Source: Hofstenia miamia (taxonomy: Eukaryota > Xenacoelomorpha > Acoela). Taken from it: a stretch of 30,993 nucleotides of DNA. The notes beneath the pieces were generated by a model. That model saw nothing but the letters and a program-made list of their open reading frames with translations, was not told where the DNA came from and made no database searches. The stretch covers positions 2,688,073 through 2,719,065 of the forward strand of contig SCFE01000013.1 of assembly GCA_004352715.1 (NCBI GenBank), in the 5' to 3' direction. The position numbers and the translations under genes are program-made. Positions within the stretch are counted from its first letter, which is position 1, and every line of letters begins with the position of its first letter. This document shows, in pieces, positions 1-9,625 of the stretch.

Positions 1-1187
1 CAAAAAATTTTAAAATTTAAGCAATTTCTTATAATATTAAATTTATATTTTTAAGCGTTTTGTATATATGTGTATCAATAAACGCTAACAACCAATTTAC
101 AACACTAATAACAAAACATGTTATCAACATATAAACCAACTTCAAAGCCATTCATCAATAGAATTACAATTAGCTTCCATACATCGAATGGTGAGTTCAT
201 TCATTTCAATGGTACTAGTAGTATTTATTTAACTCTTAATATTAAAGACACTGATGAAATTTAAGTATAAACAATTTTTCCAAATGTAAAATAAGTTATT
301 TGTTATTTTTAAATGTTTTGTATTAATAACAAATTTACGATAGTAATAATTCAAATTGTGAAAAATTCTAGTTTTATATGATTTGAAAATGTTTTAATTG
401 TTAAATTGATTTCATGTTTGGTAGATATCAATCTCTATGAATAGATACATTTGACAGTTGAACAATAGATAACAAATTACACTTTGTCTGTAGAGAGATG
501 CAAATTTATACATAGAGCGGTATAATGGAATTTTACTGTGTTTATAGTTGTTTACATTCTGGCAGCATTACAATGGCCATAGATAAAATTTATGTTGACA
601 TTGTCTATGAAAGCATGCAACTTTCACCACGTATGAATATACACAGCCACATAATGGAAATTCACAAAGACAACTACTTTGAAAGATTTCAAACTTTTTG
701 GTAAGCTATTTTTATAATTATATCTCAGATATTGTTTTTGATTCTTTGCAATATGATCTCTAGTTAGTTTTACAGATATTTCTTTTAAAAACATAATTTT
801 ATTTTAATAAATTGCTGCGAATTTGCAGTCTGATACCAAATTTATTATAGACTTTATCATAAATAGAAACATCATTTGTTTTATAATTTTTAATTGAATT
901 TGTTTAAACGAGTAATTGTCATGTGTTTTTTATTGTAAATTTCATCTCGTTTTTAATAACAACTTGTTTATTAACCATTAATTTAGATGCGATCGTGTGA
1001 AATGTGTAAATACACATTGCGTTTGTTTCTTAAAGCATTGCCATCTCAACAATGATGATAAACTAACACAATAGACAAATTTAAAAGTATGATATATATG
1101 GTCATTATAAGCAAAGTGTAGAATAAATTACATTTTTGTCTTGTCTTAAACACGTATGTGGGTTTTACCACGTACATTTATTAAATA
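1..1187 (+). repeat. Left arm of a long inverted repeat
   Basis: This arm is the reverse complement of 5823-7835. Matches include TTGTATATATGTGTATCAAT (68 onward, versus about 7742-7765 reversed), GAAAAATTCTAGTTTTATAT near 360, and CACGTATGTGGGTTTTACCA near 1151. Bases about 115-340 do not match the other arm, so similarity comes in blocks. The arm has one copy of the 137-bp unit that is amplified in the right arm (about 535-665). It probably runs past base 1. No coding potential is conserved between copies: the reading frame near 575-702 is not kept in the others. A foldback-type or long-TIR transposon end is my inference; a segmental inversion is the alternative. Confidence 0.8.
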
Positions 1188-1247
1188 TTATTATTAATAT
1201 TTATTTTTATTTGGAAATATTTTTCGATTCCACTTTTTAAACAAGTA

Positions 1248-2035
1248 TGTAATGTGGGAAAGTAAAAAATGTAAGGTAAGTTAATGTGGGAAAGTAAAAG
1301 TAAAAATGTAAGTTAATGTGGGAAAGTAAAACTAAAAAANNNNNNNNNNNNNNNNNNNNNNNNNNNNNNNNNNNNNNNNNNNNNNNNNNNNNNNNNNNNN
1401 NNNNNNNNNNNNNNNNNNNNNNNNNNNNNNNNNNNNNNNNNNNNNNNNNNNNNNNNNNNNNNNNNNNNNNNNNNNNNNNNNNNNNNNNNNNNNNNNNNNN
1501 NNNNNNNNNNNNNNNNNNNNNNNNNNNNNNNNNNNNNNNNNNNNNNNNNNNNNNNNNNNNNNNNNNNNNNNNNNNNNNNNNNNNNNNNNNNNNNNNNNNN
1601 NNNNNNNNNNNNNNNNNNNNNNNNNNNNNNNNNNNNNNNNNNNNNNNNNNNNNNNNNNNNNNNNNNNNNNNNNNNNNNNNNNNNNNNNNNNNNAAAAAAT
1701 GTAAGGTAATGTGGGAAAGTAAAAAATGTAAAGTAAGTTAATGTGGGAAAGTAAAACTAAAAAATGTAAGGTAATGTGGGAAAGTAAAACTAAAAAATGT
1801 AAGTTAATGTGGGAAAGTAATACATGTAAAGTAAGTTAATGTGCGAAAGTAATACATGTAAAGTAAGTAAATGTGGGAAAGTAAAACTGTAATGTAAGTT
1901 AATGTGGGAAAGTAAAACTAAAAAATTTCAGTAAATGTGGGAAAGTAAAACTAAAAAAATGTAAGGTAATGTGGGAAAGTAAAACTAAAAAATGTAAGGT
2001 AATGTGGGAAAGGAAAACTAAAAAGTAAACTAAAT
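1248..2035. repeat. Minisatellite, AATGTGGGAAAGTAAAA core
   Basis: At least 15 visible copies of a 25-38 bp unit built on TAATGTGGGAAAGTAAAA, with variable linkers (ACTAAAAAATGTAAG and shorter forms). The array is broken by the gap at 1340-1693, which is probably more of the same repeat. It lies just inside the left arm of the long inverted repeat. Confidence 0.9.
1340..1693. other. Assembly gap (354 N)
   Basis: Run of N inside the minisatellite. The same unit lies on both sides, so the true array length is unknown. Confidence 0.99.
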
Positions 2036-2127
2036 TCATGTGTGATGTTAATAAAAAAAACTGTAAAGTAAAAAATGCAAACTAAATTAGACCATATAAA
2101 TAACACAAAACTAGTAAAAGTACATGA

Positions 2128-2268
2128 CTTCCATGACGTCAGTAAAACAGCCCCGGCAATATCCACGACGTCTCAGGTCAAAGGCCAACCCTCTCGACCA
2201 ATCACAAAAAAGTGAGACGAAATTTACCCCACCTATCGACCAATCAGAAAAAAGTGAGATGAAATGGA
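2128..2268. promoter_or_regulatory. CRE and duplicated CCAAT motifs, promoter-like
   Basis: A perfect CRE octamer TGACGTCA lies at 2134-2141 and a GACGTC half-match at 2167-2172. Two copies of a 33-bp repeat (2191-2223 and 2233-2265, 42 bp apart) each contain CGACCAATCA with a CCAAT box (2198-2202, 2240-2244) and AAAAAAGTGAGA. CRE and CCAAT are known binding sites of CREB/ATF and NF-Y. That this is a working promoter is only inference: I see no convincing gene start downstream. It is locally less AT-rich than its surroundings. Confidence 0.35.
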
Positions 2269-2464
2269 CTCGGTTATAACTACTATTATTGCTTAGTTTA
2301 AATTCATTTTCAGGTTTAGCATAAATTATATGAGATTTTCAAACAAGGAAACAGTAACCAAATTTAGGTTTTATTTAAATCTAAGTAATTCATCTATTAT
2401 AACATGTATTAAAAGTTGTATTGATATTATCAAATGATTAAAAACGCTTATTGATATGAAATGG
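2269..2464. other. No feature seen
   Basis: AT-rich stretch between the CCAAT repeat and the hAT remnant. No open frame or repeat is recognised. It may be the 3' part of the hAT element. Confidence 0.5.
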
Positions 2465-2690
2465 TCAAATTTGGGTCAAAGAAAGCAATTCATCCTCACA
2501 ATTCTTATCTAAATCAGCAGGGTAGCGTTTTAATAATCAATGAATGTCAGCAACATTTGCAGAATATTCCGGGTTAGAAGTCTGTAACAATCTTCTTATA
2601 AGACGCCATTCGCGTCCGAATTTCTTGATACAGCTCGTCTTGAATCACATTGTATGTTTCAAACAGAAATTTTTCACTACCTGATAGAAC
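2465..2690 (-). pseudogene. hAT-family transposase remnant (ZMYM1-like type)
   Basis: Read from 2690 downward, one frame gives FETYNVIQDELYQEIRTRM and then SYKKIVTDF, where a stop and a +1 shift occur. The next frame continues with PEYSANV, LLKRYPADLD and DELLSLTQI up to a stop at 2465. This pattern (a helix with a regulator-like ELxxRM, then a Y.xDLDxxxxDEL segment) resembles the middle of hAT transposases related to ZMYM1/DUF4371 proteins. The call rests on remembered family patterns, not on a search. The DDE catalytic positions and the C-terminal dimerisation block are not visible, so the fragment is dead. A hAT-like terminus at 3531 on the same strand fits as its 5' end. Confidence 0.5.
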
Positions 2691-3482
2691 ATTGTCGTGC
2701 CATTATCATTAAAAAATCTCTTTGAACTATGTACTTTAATTTATGCAAAATTACCGCATTAATTGCTGAGTGCTGGAAAACCAAGAAAAATCTCATTATC
2801 TTTATTCTTTTTTATGATGCTTCGAAAAAATAACTTTGAAATTTAATTAATATTCAAATATGTAGTTTAAATTTGAAAAGTGCAAAATTATTACCACATA
2901 GTTAAAGTATATATACAACGACATTTTGAGGTAAATAATGTTTAATATTTCGGAAGTAATTGTTCTTAGAAATTTGATGGAATATCAATATTAACAAATA
3001 TAAATTAGTAATTGAAATTTCTTGACTGATATTGGTCAATGCATATTCTTTTTAGGTGTATGCAATGCCATGATTTCTGTGTAAACAATTTTGCCTGTTG
3101 TTTTTAAAGCTGAGTATTTAAATTAATGGACGTTAGTGAGAATTAGTTAAGCATTAATAATTTATATTTTAAAGACATTTTATAGTCTAGCAAAGCTTTC
3201 TATTAAATAGTAAAATCTTGCAAAAATTGGTAATATATTGGCAAGATTCTACTAAATCTTAGTAAGTTTTGCAACAGAGTTAGATTTGCCAAGATCTTCT
3301 TGTAAAATAGTTTCCTAATTTCCATTGATTAGGGAAGCATTTCTCAAAGAGAATATAATTACTGGAGTATAATTTATCACAAGCACAGAATTAACAATGC
3401 TACTTTTGTTTTCATGGTGATTCGATGATTCAATTGATTTTTAACATTTAAAGATTCATTCATTTAGCATTTTTTAAGTTTG
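2691..3482. other. AT-rich, probable interior of the hAT remnant
   Basis: No frame of interest. A short tract at about 3185-3305 repeats the motif AAAATCTTGCAAAA / CTTAGTAAGTTTTGC loosely. If the transposase piece and the terminus at 3531 belong together, this is the decayed 5' half of that element. Confidence 0.4.
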
Positions 3483-3531
3483 TGGGCCCTGAGGCAGTTG
3501 CCTCCTTTGCCTCCGTCTTAATCCAGCCCTG
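3483..3531 (-). mobile_element. hAT-like terminal inverted repeat
   Basis: On the minus strand the end reads CAGGGCTGGATTAAGACGG, then GGCAAAGGAGGCAACTGCC and TCAGGGCCC. Starting with CAGGG, and the pattern CAGGGCTGGATTAA...GGGCCC, are typical of hAT elements. The local GC content stands out from the AT-rich flanks. The matching left terminus was not found between 2270 and 2465. An 8-bp target duplication would start with GCCTCTAG (3532-3539), but its partner was not found. Confidence 0.45.
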
Positions 3532-3540
3532 GCCTCTAGA

Positions 3541-4678
3541 AACTTGCAGAGCACTTTATCCAAAATCTGCAGTTACGTTAAACCAAAACATGTTAACAAT
3601 GAATAAGCATAAAACTCTCAGTTCATCATCTTCCCTCCAACTGACATAAGTCTAAAAGTTTCTCCAATCTAAAACAGCAAATCAGTAAAATACTTAACTG
3701 TGGAAATAGATCAACACTTCTGTTGCAAAGATTTCATAAACAGCCAGTTTCGTAAAGTGGCGTTTGGAATCCAGTATCTAAAACAAATAAAACGATTTAA
3801 GCAGAGTAAAGATCTAATCAACGCATTTGTATTTAGTCAATATACATGCATTCTTTTAAGCAATATTAAGACTGCCGAGCATGAGCGTATAAATAGATTT
3901 TTTAACTGGTCAATCTGTGTCATGTTTACCATTAGTAAACATCAAGTTAGTAAGAAACTGCAAACATTGTCACTTCTTCGTCCAGTTACTCATGAACTTC
4001 TATAACACTAACTGGACTGGAAGAAATGACTAAATAACAGCAACATTTGGCCGATTTCACTCAATTATTTATTAATTCCGCTCTTTTATGAGTGCATTGA
4101 AGAGCGGAATTAATAAATGACTGAGTGAAATCGGCCAAATGTTGCTGTTATTTATTCATTTGTTCCAGTCCAGTTAGTGTTATAGAAGTTCATGAGTTAC
4201 TATAACCAAGTACAACAGCTTAGTACACATGTTTAAACAGTTGAAAACTAGTAGTACGCATTAATCAAGAGATATGCAAAATATAATCATCGTGAAAATG
4301 TGTGCATAAACAATATACATCCAAGAAGTAAATCTTGGAAGAATTCTTTTACAACAACATTTTGCAAACTGTGGAACGATTTACCTATCAGTGTAAGGAA
4401 AGCCAGCAGTATAAATGAATTGAAAAGAACTGTTAAAACACAATTTATATAAGAACAAAATAATATCAGAATAGTTAAGACGGAAAAATTGTTGCGAAAC
4501 TTCTTAATTTTAATCAATTTTAATTGTAAATATCTGTGTGCTTTTTAATTTATGTATTGTAGCTTAGTTTGTAGTATATGTTCATTTAAGTTGTGTGCAC
4601 ATTTTTTAAATATGTATATATCTTATTTGTTCATATTCATGGAACAAACAAAAATAAAGCTATTGAAGAATAATAATT
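3541..4678 (+). pseudogene. CR1/L2-like LINE, RT C-terminus and 3' end (broken)
   Basis: Only the C-terminal part of a reverse transcriptase is present. In order: an RT palm/thumb stretch with QFIIF and VKYL (a YLG-type motif, 3635-3700), then the thumb with FRKVAFGIQYLKQIKRF (about 3750-3800), and RINRFFNW. After an interruption come the C-terminal block CKLWNDLPISVRKASS and ELKRTVKTQFI, ending at TAA near 4450. The tail contains AATAAAG (4659-4666) and a short AATAATAA end. The RT catalytic YADD and the endonuclease are absent (5' truncation at about 3541, beside the hAT terminus). Three in-frame stops lie before the thumb region. A hairpin element splits the frame at 3985-4201. Confidence 0.8.
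3985..4201. mobile_element. Hairpin (foldback) element with 6-bp target duplication
   Basis: Two 98-bp arms, 3988-4085 and 4100-4197, are reverse complements with 4 mismatches that I counted by hand, around a 14-base loop (4086-4099). GTTACT occurs at both edges (3985-3990 and 4196-4201) and reads as the target site duplication. Removing one GTTACT plus the hairpin joins codons CCA-GTT-ACT to ATA-ACC-AAG and continues the host LINE frame as PVTITKYNSLVHMFKQLK. This supports a precise insertion. No coding sequence inside. Such a stem could form a long double-stranded RNA if transcribed with the LINE. Class unknown. Confidence 0.85.
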
Positions 4679-4950
4679 TCAAAAATACAAAACTGTACCG
4701 CAATTAAATTGAAAGACGTTATTTAAAATATATGTGGTGTAGTATATGTATTTAGTGTGTTTTAAATAATTTAGCAAGATGTAGGTGTAAAAGGGTACTG
4801 ATGTTTACTTGGGACATTATTATTTGCAGGGGTAATAATATAGAAAAATTCAGAAATGGCAGTAATGAGTAGTATGAAGAGACTTCCATTTCGTTCCACA
4901 AATTGACATTTTGACCTTGACGGGCATGTCTGTGATGTAATTGTGTACTT
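4679..4950. other. No feature seen
   Basis: AT-rich DNA between the LINE 3' end and the 141-bp tandem repeat. Short open frames here have no recognisable motif. Confidence 0.5.
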
Positions 4951-5348
4951 TGGCCGTTTGTATATCTCTGACGTCATTGGAATATATTCTGTTTAGTTGT
5001 ATTATTTGTTGGCAAATACATTTGTTTGTAGTCTATTGCTTAAATGTAGCCAATTTTTTTATACATATTACATAAATAATTGGCCGTGTATATTGGCGGG
5101 GTGTATCTCTGACATCATTGGAATATATTCTGTTTAGTTGTAATATTTGTTGGCAAATACATTTGTTTGTAGTCTATTGCTTAAATGTAGCCAATTTNTT
5201 TTATACATATTACATAAATAATTGGCCGTGTATATTGGCGGGGGTGTATCTCTGACGTCATTGGAATATGTTCTGTTGGCAAACACATTTGTTGTAATCT
5301 ATTGTTTAAAATGTAGCCAATTTTTTTATACATATTACATAAATAATT
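4951..5348. repeat. Tandem repeat, three units of about 141-143 bp, each with a CRE-like octamer
   Basis: The anchor TGGCCGT occurs at 4951, 5081 and 5223, followed by TATCTCTGACGTCATTGGAA and later GTAGCCAATTTTTTTATACA. The octamer TGACGTCA is perfect in units 1 and 3 (4969-4976, 5253-5260) and reads TGACATCA in unit 2 (5110-5117). Unit 3 lacks about 15 bp. A single N at 5198 lies in the T-run of unit 2. No gene. Confidence 0.85.
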
Positions 5349-5454
5349 GTCAAAGATCATTGAAATTCTATATGCAAGAAATTCACGTTTTTGGAATTAT
5401 ATTTTATTGCTAAATTTCTTCGGTTAAAGTCATAATTAATAAGTATTTTCAAAA

Positions 5455-5700
5455 AAAATATTTTGTTTTATTTTACATACTTGCTTTTTGTTAATGTATG
5501 TGACTTGCTTATTTATGTGGCTAATTTAGTTTACATACTTGTTTTTTTATTGACATACATGACATTGGAAAATACCTCATTAATTTAGTTTACATATTTA
5601 TTTTACATACTTGTTTTTTTATTATTAATATACATGATATTGGAAATACCACATTAATTTGGTTTAAATGTTTATTTTACATACTTGTTTTATTTGGTAA
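5455..5700. repeat. Degenerate tandem repeat, TTTACATACTTGTTTTTTTA
   Basis: Four or five degenerate units of roughly 55-85 bp contain TTTACATACTTGTTTT followed by TACATGACATTGGAAATACC and ATTAATTTAG. Best copies begin near 5470, 5530, 5600 and 5678. Confidence 0.65.
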
Positions 5701-6131
5701 AATTTAATAACAAATGTTTGAATCAGATAGATGATATAACTTGTTAGAAGTGTAATGGCTTATTTTGGTATAATGCAAAATAATTTTTCGGAACTAGTTT
5801 ATGCAAAAACTCGCAATTTCTAATATTTAATAAACGTACGTGGTAAAACCCACATACGTGTTGAAGACAAGACAAAAATGCAATTTATTCTACACTTTGC
5901 TTATAATGATCATATACATTGTACTATTAAATTTGTCCATTGTGTTAGTTTATCATCATTGTTGTTGAGGGAATTCTGTAGGAAGCAAACACAATACGTA
6001 TTTGCACATTATGAATTTCACATGGTCGTATCTAAATTAATGGTTAATAAACAAGTTGTTATTAAAAACGAGATGACATTCACAATCAAAACACATGAAT
6101 ATTAAAAGTTTAAACAAAATCAATTAAAAAT

Positions 6132-6781
6132 NNNNNNNNNNNNNNNNNNNNNNNNNNNNNNNNNNNNNNNNNNNNNNNNNNNNNNNNNNNNNNNNNNNNN
6201 NNNNNNNNNNNNNNNNNNNNNNNNNNNNNNNNNNNNNNNNNNNNNNNNNNNNNNNNNNNNNNNNNNNNNNNNNNNNNNNNNNNNNNNNNNNNNNNNNNNN
6301 NNNNNNNNNNNNNNNNNNNNNNNNNNNNNNNNNNNNNNNNNNNNNNNNNNNNNNNNNNNNNNNNNNNNNNNNNNNNNNNNNNNNNNNNNNNNNNNNNNNN
6401 NNNNNNNNNNNNNNNNNNNNNNNNNNNNNNNNNNNNNNNNNNNNNNNNNNNNNNNNNNNNNNNNNNNNNNNNNNNNNNNNNNNNNNNNNNNNNNNNNNNN
6501 NNNNNNNNNNNNNNNNNNNNNNNNNNNNNNNNNNNNNNNNNNNNNNNNNNNNNNNNNNNNNNNNNNNNNNNNNNNNNNNNNNNNNNNNNNNNNNNNNNNN
6601 NNNNNNNNNNNNNNNNNNNNNNNNNNNNNNNNNNNNNNNNNNNNNNNNNNNNNNNNNNNNNNNNNNNNNNNNNNNNNNNNNNNNNNNNNNNNNNNNNNNN
6701 NNNNNNNNNNNNNNNNNNNNNNNNNNNNNNNNNNNNNNNNNNNNNNNNNNNNNNNNNNNNNNNNNNNNNNNNNNNNNNNNN
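6132..6781. other. Assembly gap (650 N)
   Basis: The gap ends exactly where the 137-bp array starts. It probably hides more array copies and the part of the arm equivalent to about 665-900. Confidence 0.99.
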
Positions 6782-7365
6782 ATGTAAAATTCCATTATGC
6801 CGGCTGTGCATATTCTTATATGTTGAAAGTTGCATGCTTTAATAATGTCAACATAATTTTTATTTATATGCCATTGTTCAACTGTCAGAATGTAACAAAT
6901 TATAAACACAGTACAAGCATGTAAAATTCCATTATGCCGGCTGTGCATATTCTTATATGTTGAAAGTTGCATGCTTTAATAATGTCAACATAATTTTTAT
7001 TTATATGCCATTGTTCAACTGTCAGAATGTAACAAATTATAAACACAGTACAAGCATGTAAAATTCCATTATGCCGGCTGTGCATATTCTTATATGTTGA
7101 AAGTTGCATGCTTTAATAATGTCAACATAATTTTTATTTATATGCCATTGTTCAACTGTCAGAATGTAACAAATTATAAACACAGTACAAGCATGTAAAA
7201 TTCCATTATGCCGGCTGTGCATATTCTTATATGTTGAAAGTTGCATGCTTTAATAATGTCAACATAATTTTTATTTATATGCCATTGTTCAACTGTCAGA
7301 ATGTAACAAATTATAAACACAGTACAACCATGTAAAATTCCATTATGCTGCTATGCGTAATTTTT
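6782..7365 (-). repeat. 137-bp tandem array in the right arm
   Basis: Copies start at 6782, 6919, 7056 and 7193 with ATGTAAAATTCCATTATGCC, exactly 137 bp apart and visibly near-identical; a partial fifth begins at 7330 and diverges after ATTATGCTGCTATG. On the minus strand each unit holds an open frame starting MQLSTYKNMHSRHN. However, 137 is not a multiple of three and the frame is not kept in the single-copy versions at 535-665 and 8555-8695, so I do not call a gene. Confidence 0.95.
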
Positions 7366-7864
7366 TATCTATTATTCAAATGTCAAAATGTGTCCAATTG
7401 TAAAGATTGTTATCTACCAAACATGAAATCCAAATCAATTTAAAAATTATCACAATTAATTAAAACATTTTCAAATTATATAAAACTAGAATTTTTTCAC
7501 AAGTTGGAAAACAATCTCAATTATTACATGTTTTTCTCAATTTATACAATTATGTAAATGAAAGATGCTACAAAGCTAAAATGTTAATAAAGTAAGACAT
7601 CTCTGGTAAAAATGAAATAAATATTTTTTCAATACGTTTTTCTCGTTGAATTCAAGAGTAAAATATTTGCAAGTAGGAATTTTTATATGAAACGTTTCAA
7701 GATTGTTGATAACATGGTTTGTTATTAGTGCTGTAAATTTGTTGTTATTGTTTATTGATACACATATATACAAAACGTTTAAAAATATAAATGTTATATT
7801 ATAAGAAATTGCTTACATTCTAAAATTTTATTGATGTCTTTTATATTAAGAATTAAATAAATAC

Positions 7865-8110
7865 CCCGTTTATAACTTTTCTATGTTTGTAGACTTATAT
7901 TTTTTCCGATGTTTTTCACGTTTGTGACTTACATTTCTTTTCCAAAGTTTTATCACATTTGTGACTTACATGTTTTTTTTACAATGTTTTTCCATGTTTA
8001 TGACTTAAATTTCTTTTCAGACGTTTTTTCACGTTTGTGACTTACATTTCTTTTCCAAAGTTTTTCCCATTTGTGACTTATTTTTACACATTTATAGACT
8101 TTTACATGGG
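7865..8110. repeat. Degenerate minisatellite, TTTGTGACTTACATTTCTTT
   Basis: Five or six units of about 40-50 bp, each with CACGTTTGTGACTTACATTTC followed by TTTTCCAAAGTTTT. It separates the right arm from the next minisatellite. Confidence 0.75.
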
Positions 8111-8119
8111 TTTTCCACT

Positions 8120-8465
8120 TTATACATTTTTCATTTTGGTGATTTGTTTTGTTCTTTCGAAAAAATATTTTCCTTTTGGTGATTTGTTTTGTGCTTTCAA
8201 AAAAAATATTTTCCTTTTGGTGATTTGTTTTGGTCCTTTCGAAAACAAATATTTTCCTTTTGGTGATTTGTTTTGTCCTTGCGAAAAAAATATTTTGATT
8301 TGGCGATTTGTTTTGACCTTTCGAAAAAAAAAATTTTCGTTTGGTGATTTGTTTTGTCCTTTCGAAAAAAAATATTTTCCTCGTGGTGATTTGTTTTGTC
8401 CTTTCGAAAAAAAATGTTTTCCTTTTGGTGATTTGTTTTGTCCTTTCGAAAAAATATTTTTGATT
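8120..8465. repeat. Minisatellite of about 45 bp, GGTGATTTGTTTTGTCCTTT
   Basis: About eight units of TTTTGGTGATTTGTTTTGTC + CTTTCGAAAAAAAATATTTTCC. Most are close to 45 bp, so frames repeat every 15 codons and stay open on both strands (FPFGDLFCPFEKK on plus, SKGQNKSPKGKYFF on minus). Length differences of one to three A bases move the frame from unit to unit. Simple repeat, not a gene. Confidence 0.9.
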
Positions 8466-9080
8466 TGGATGTCATGTTTGATAGATAACAATTTTTCGAT
8501 TGGATACATTTTGACATTTGAACAATAGTTAAAAATTACGCACAGCAGCATATTTGAATTTTACATGGTTGTACTGTGTTTATAATTTGTTACATTCTGA
8601 CAGTTGAACAATGGCATATAAATAAAAACTATGTTGACATTATTAAAGCATGCAACTTTCAACATATAAGAATATGCACAGCCGACATAATGGAATTTTA
8701 CATTTATGAAAGAACTACCCATAAAGATTTCAAACTTTTTGGTAAGCTATTTTTATAATTATATCTCAGATATTGTTTTTGATTCTTAACGCTTTTTACA
8801 ATATTATCTCTAGTTAGTTTTACAGATATTTCTTTTAAAACGGAATCAATTTTATTTTAATAAACTGCTGCGAATTTGCAGTCCAATGTTAATTTAATTA
8901 TAGACTGTATCATAAATAGAAACGTTGTTTGTTTGTTAATACACATTTTTAATTGATTTTGTTTAAACTTTTATTTATCATGTGTTTTATACTGTGATTT
9001 ATCACTTAATTTATTAATCGTTAATTTAGATACGATCGTGTGAAATTCATAATGTGCAAATACACAATGCGTTTGTTTTA
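8465..9080 (+). repeat. Third, partial copy of the arm repeat
   Basis: Same orientation as the left arm and matching its bases about 405-1030. Shared blocks include CATGTTTGATAGATAACAAT, TTCAAACTTTTTGGTAAGCT, AGATATTGTTTTTGATTCTT, AAACTGCTGCGAATTTGCAG and GTTTAAACTTTTATTTATCA. It starts where the 45-bp minisatellite ends and stops at about 9080. It holds one 137-bp unit. It may be the end of a second element of the same family. Confidence 0.8.
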
Positions 9081-9240
9081 TTAACTGTGTTTTATTAATG
9101 AATTTAATTCTATAAAGATCTTCCTATTAAAATGAAGTTGTAACTAACACCGCTGCTTAACGAAGATGATTTTCCAAAATATATTAATTCACAAATTCAA
9201 GAACTTATTACCGGTGTAGATTTGGAAACAAGCCTCAACA
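9081..9240. other. No feature seen
   Basis: Short AT-rich spacer before the TA tract. No recognised motif. Confidence 0.5.
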
Positions 9241-9243
9241 AAA

Positions 9244-9245
9244 TG

Positions 9246-9278
<33 letters not shown>

Positions 9279-9281
9279 TAG

Positions 9282-9314
<33 letters not shown>

Positions 9315-9625
9315 NNNNNNNNNNNNNNNNNNNNNNNNNNNNNNNNNNNNNNNNNNNNNNNNNNNNNNNNNNNNNNNNNNNNNNNNNNNNNNNNNNNNNN
9401 NNNNNNNNNNNNNNNNNNNNNNNNNNNNNNNNNNNNNNNNNNNNNNNNNNNNNNNNNNNNNNNNNNNNNNNNNNNNNNNNNNNNNNNNNNNNNNNNNNNN
9501 NNNNNNNNNNNNNNNNNNNNNNNNNNNNNNNNNNNNNNNNNNNNNNNNNNNNNNNNNNNNNNNNNNNNNNNNNNNNNNNNNNNNNNNNNNNNNNNNNNNN
9601 NNNNNNNNNNTATATATATATATAT
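9244..9625. repeat. (TA)n microsatellite with a 296-base gap
   Basis: TA dinucleotides on both sides of N bases 9315-9610. The length is unresolved. Confidence 0.95.

Larger units (their letters stand above)
5823..7835 (-). repeat. Right arm of the long inverted repeat
   Basis: Reverse complement of the left arm (1-1187), inner edge at AATATTTAATAAACGTACGT (5823 onward) and outer edge near 7835. It is longer than the left arm because it holds at least four copies of a 137-bp unit plus a 650-base gap. Its outer part (about 7500-7720) differs from the left arm. The similarity is high enough for the two arms to pair over hundreds of bases. Confidence 0.8.

Noticed and set aside
575-702. Short frame MAIDKIYVDIVYESM in the left arm, followed by GTAAGC
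   Set aside because: A donor-like GTAAGC is shared by the arm copies, but the coding frame is not kept in the other two copies.
1316-1741. Open frames running through N gaps (also at 6110-6972, 9235-9675 and 13047-13970)
   Set aside because: They are open only because N has no stop codons.
6900-7246. Repeated 69-codon frame in the 137-bp array
   Set aside because: Unit length is not a multiple of three and the frame is broken in the single-copy versions, so there is no sign of selection.
8120-8465. CRISPR-like regular repeat
   Set aside because: Units are adjacent with no unique spacers, and the sequence is eukaryotic.
8037-8551. Long open frames on both strands over the minisatellite (up to 163 codons)
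   Set aside because: They follow the 45-bp repeat period; frames drift with A-run length and no domain is present.
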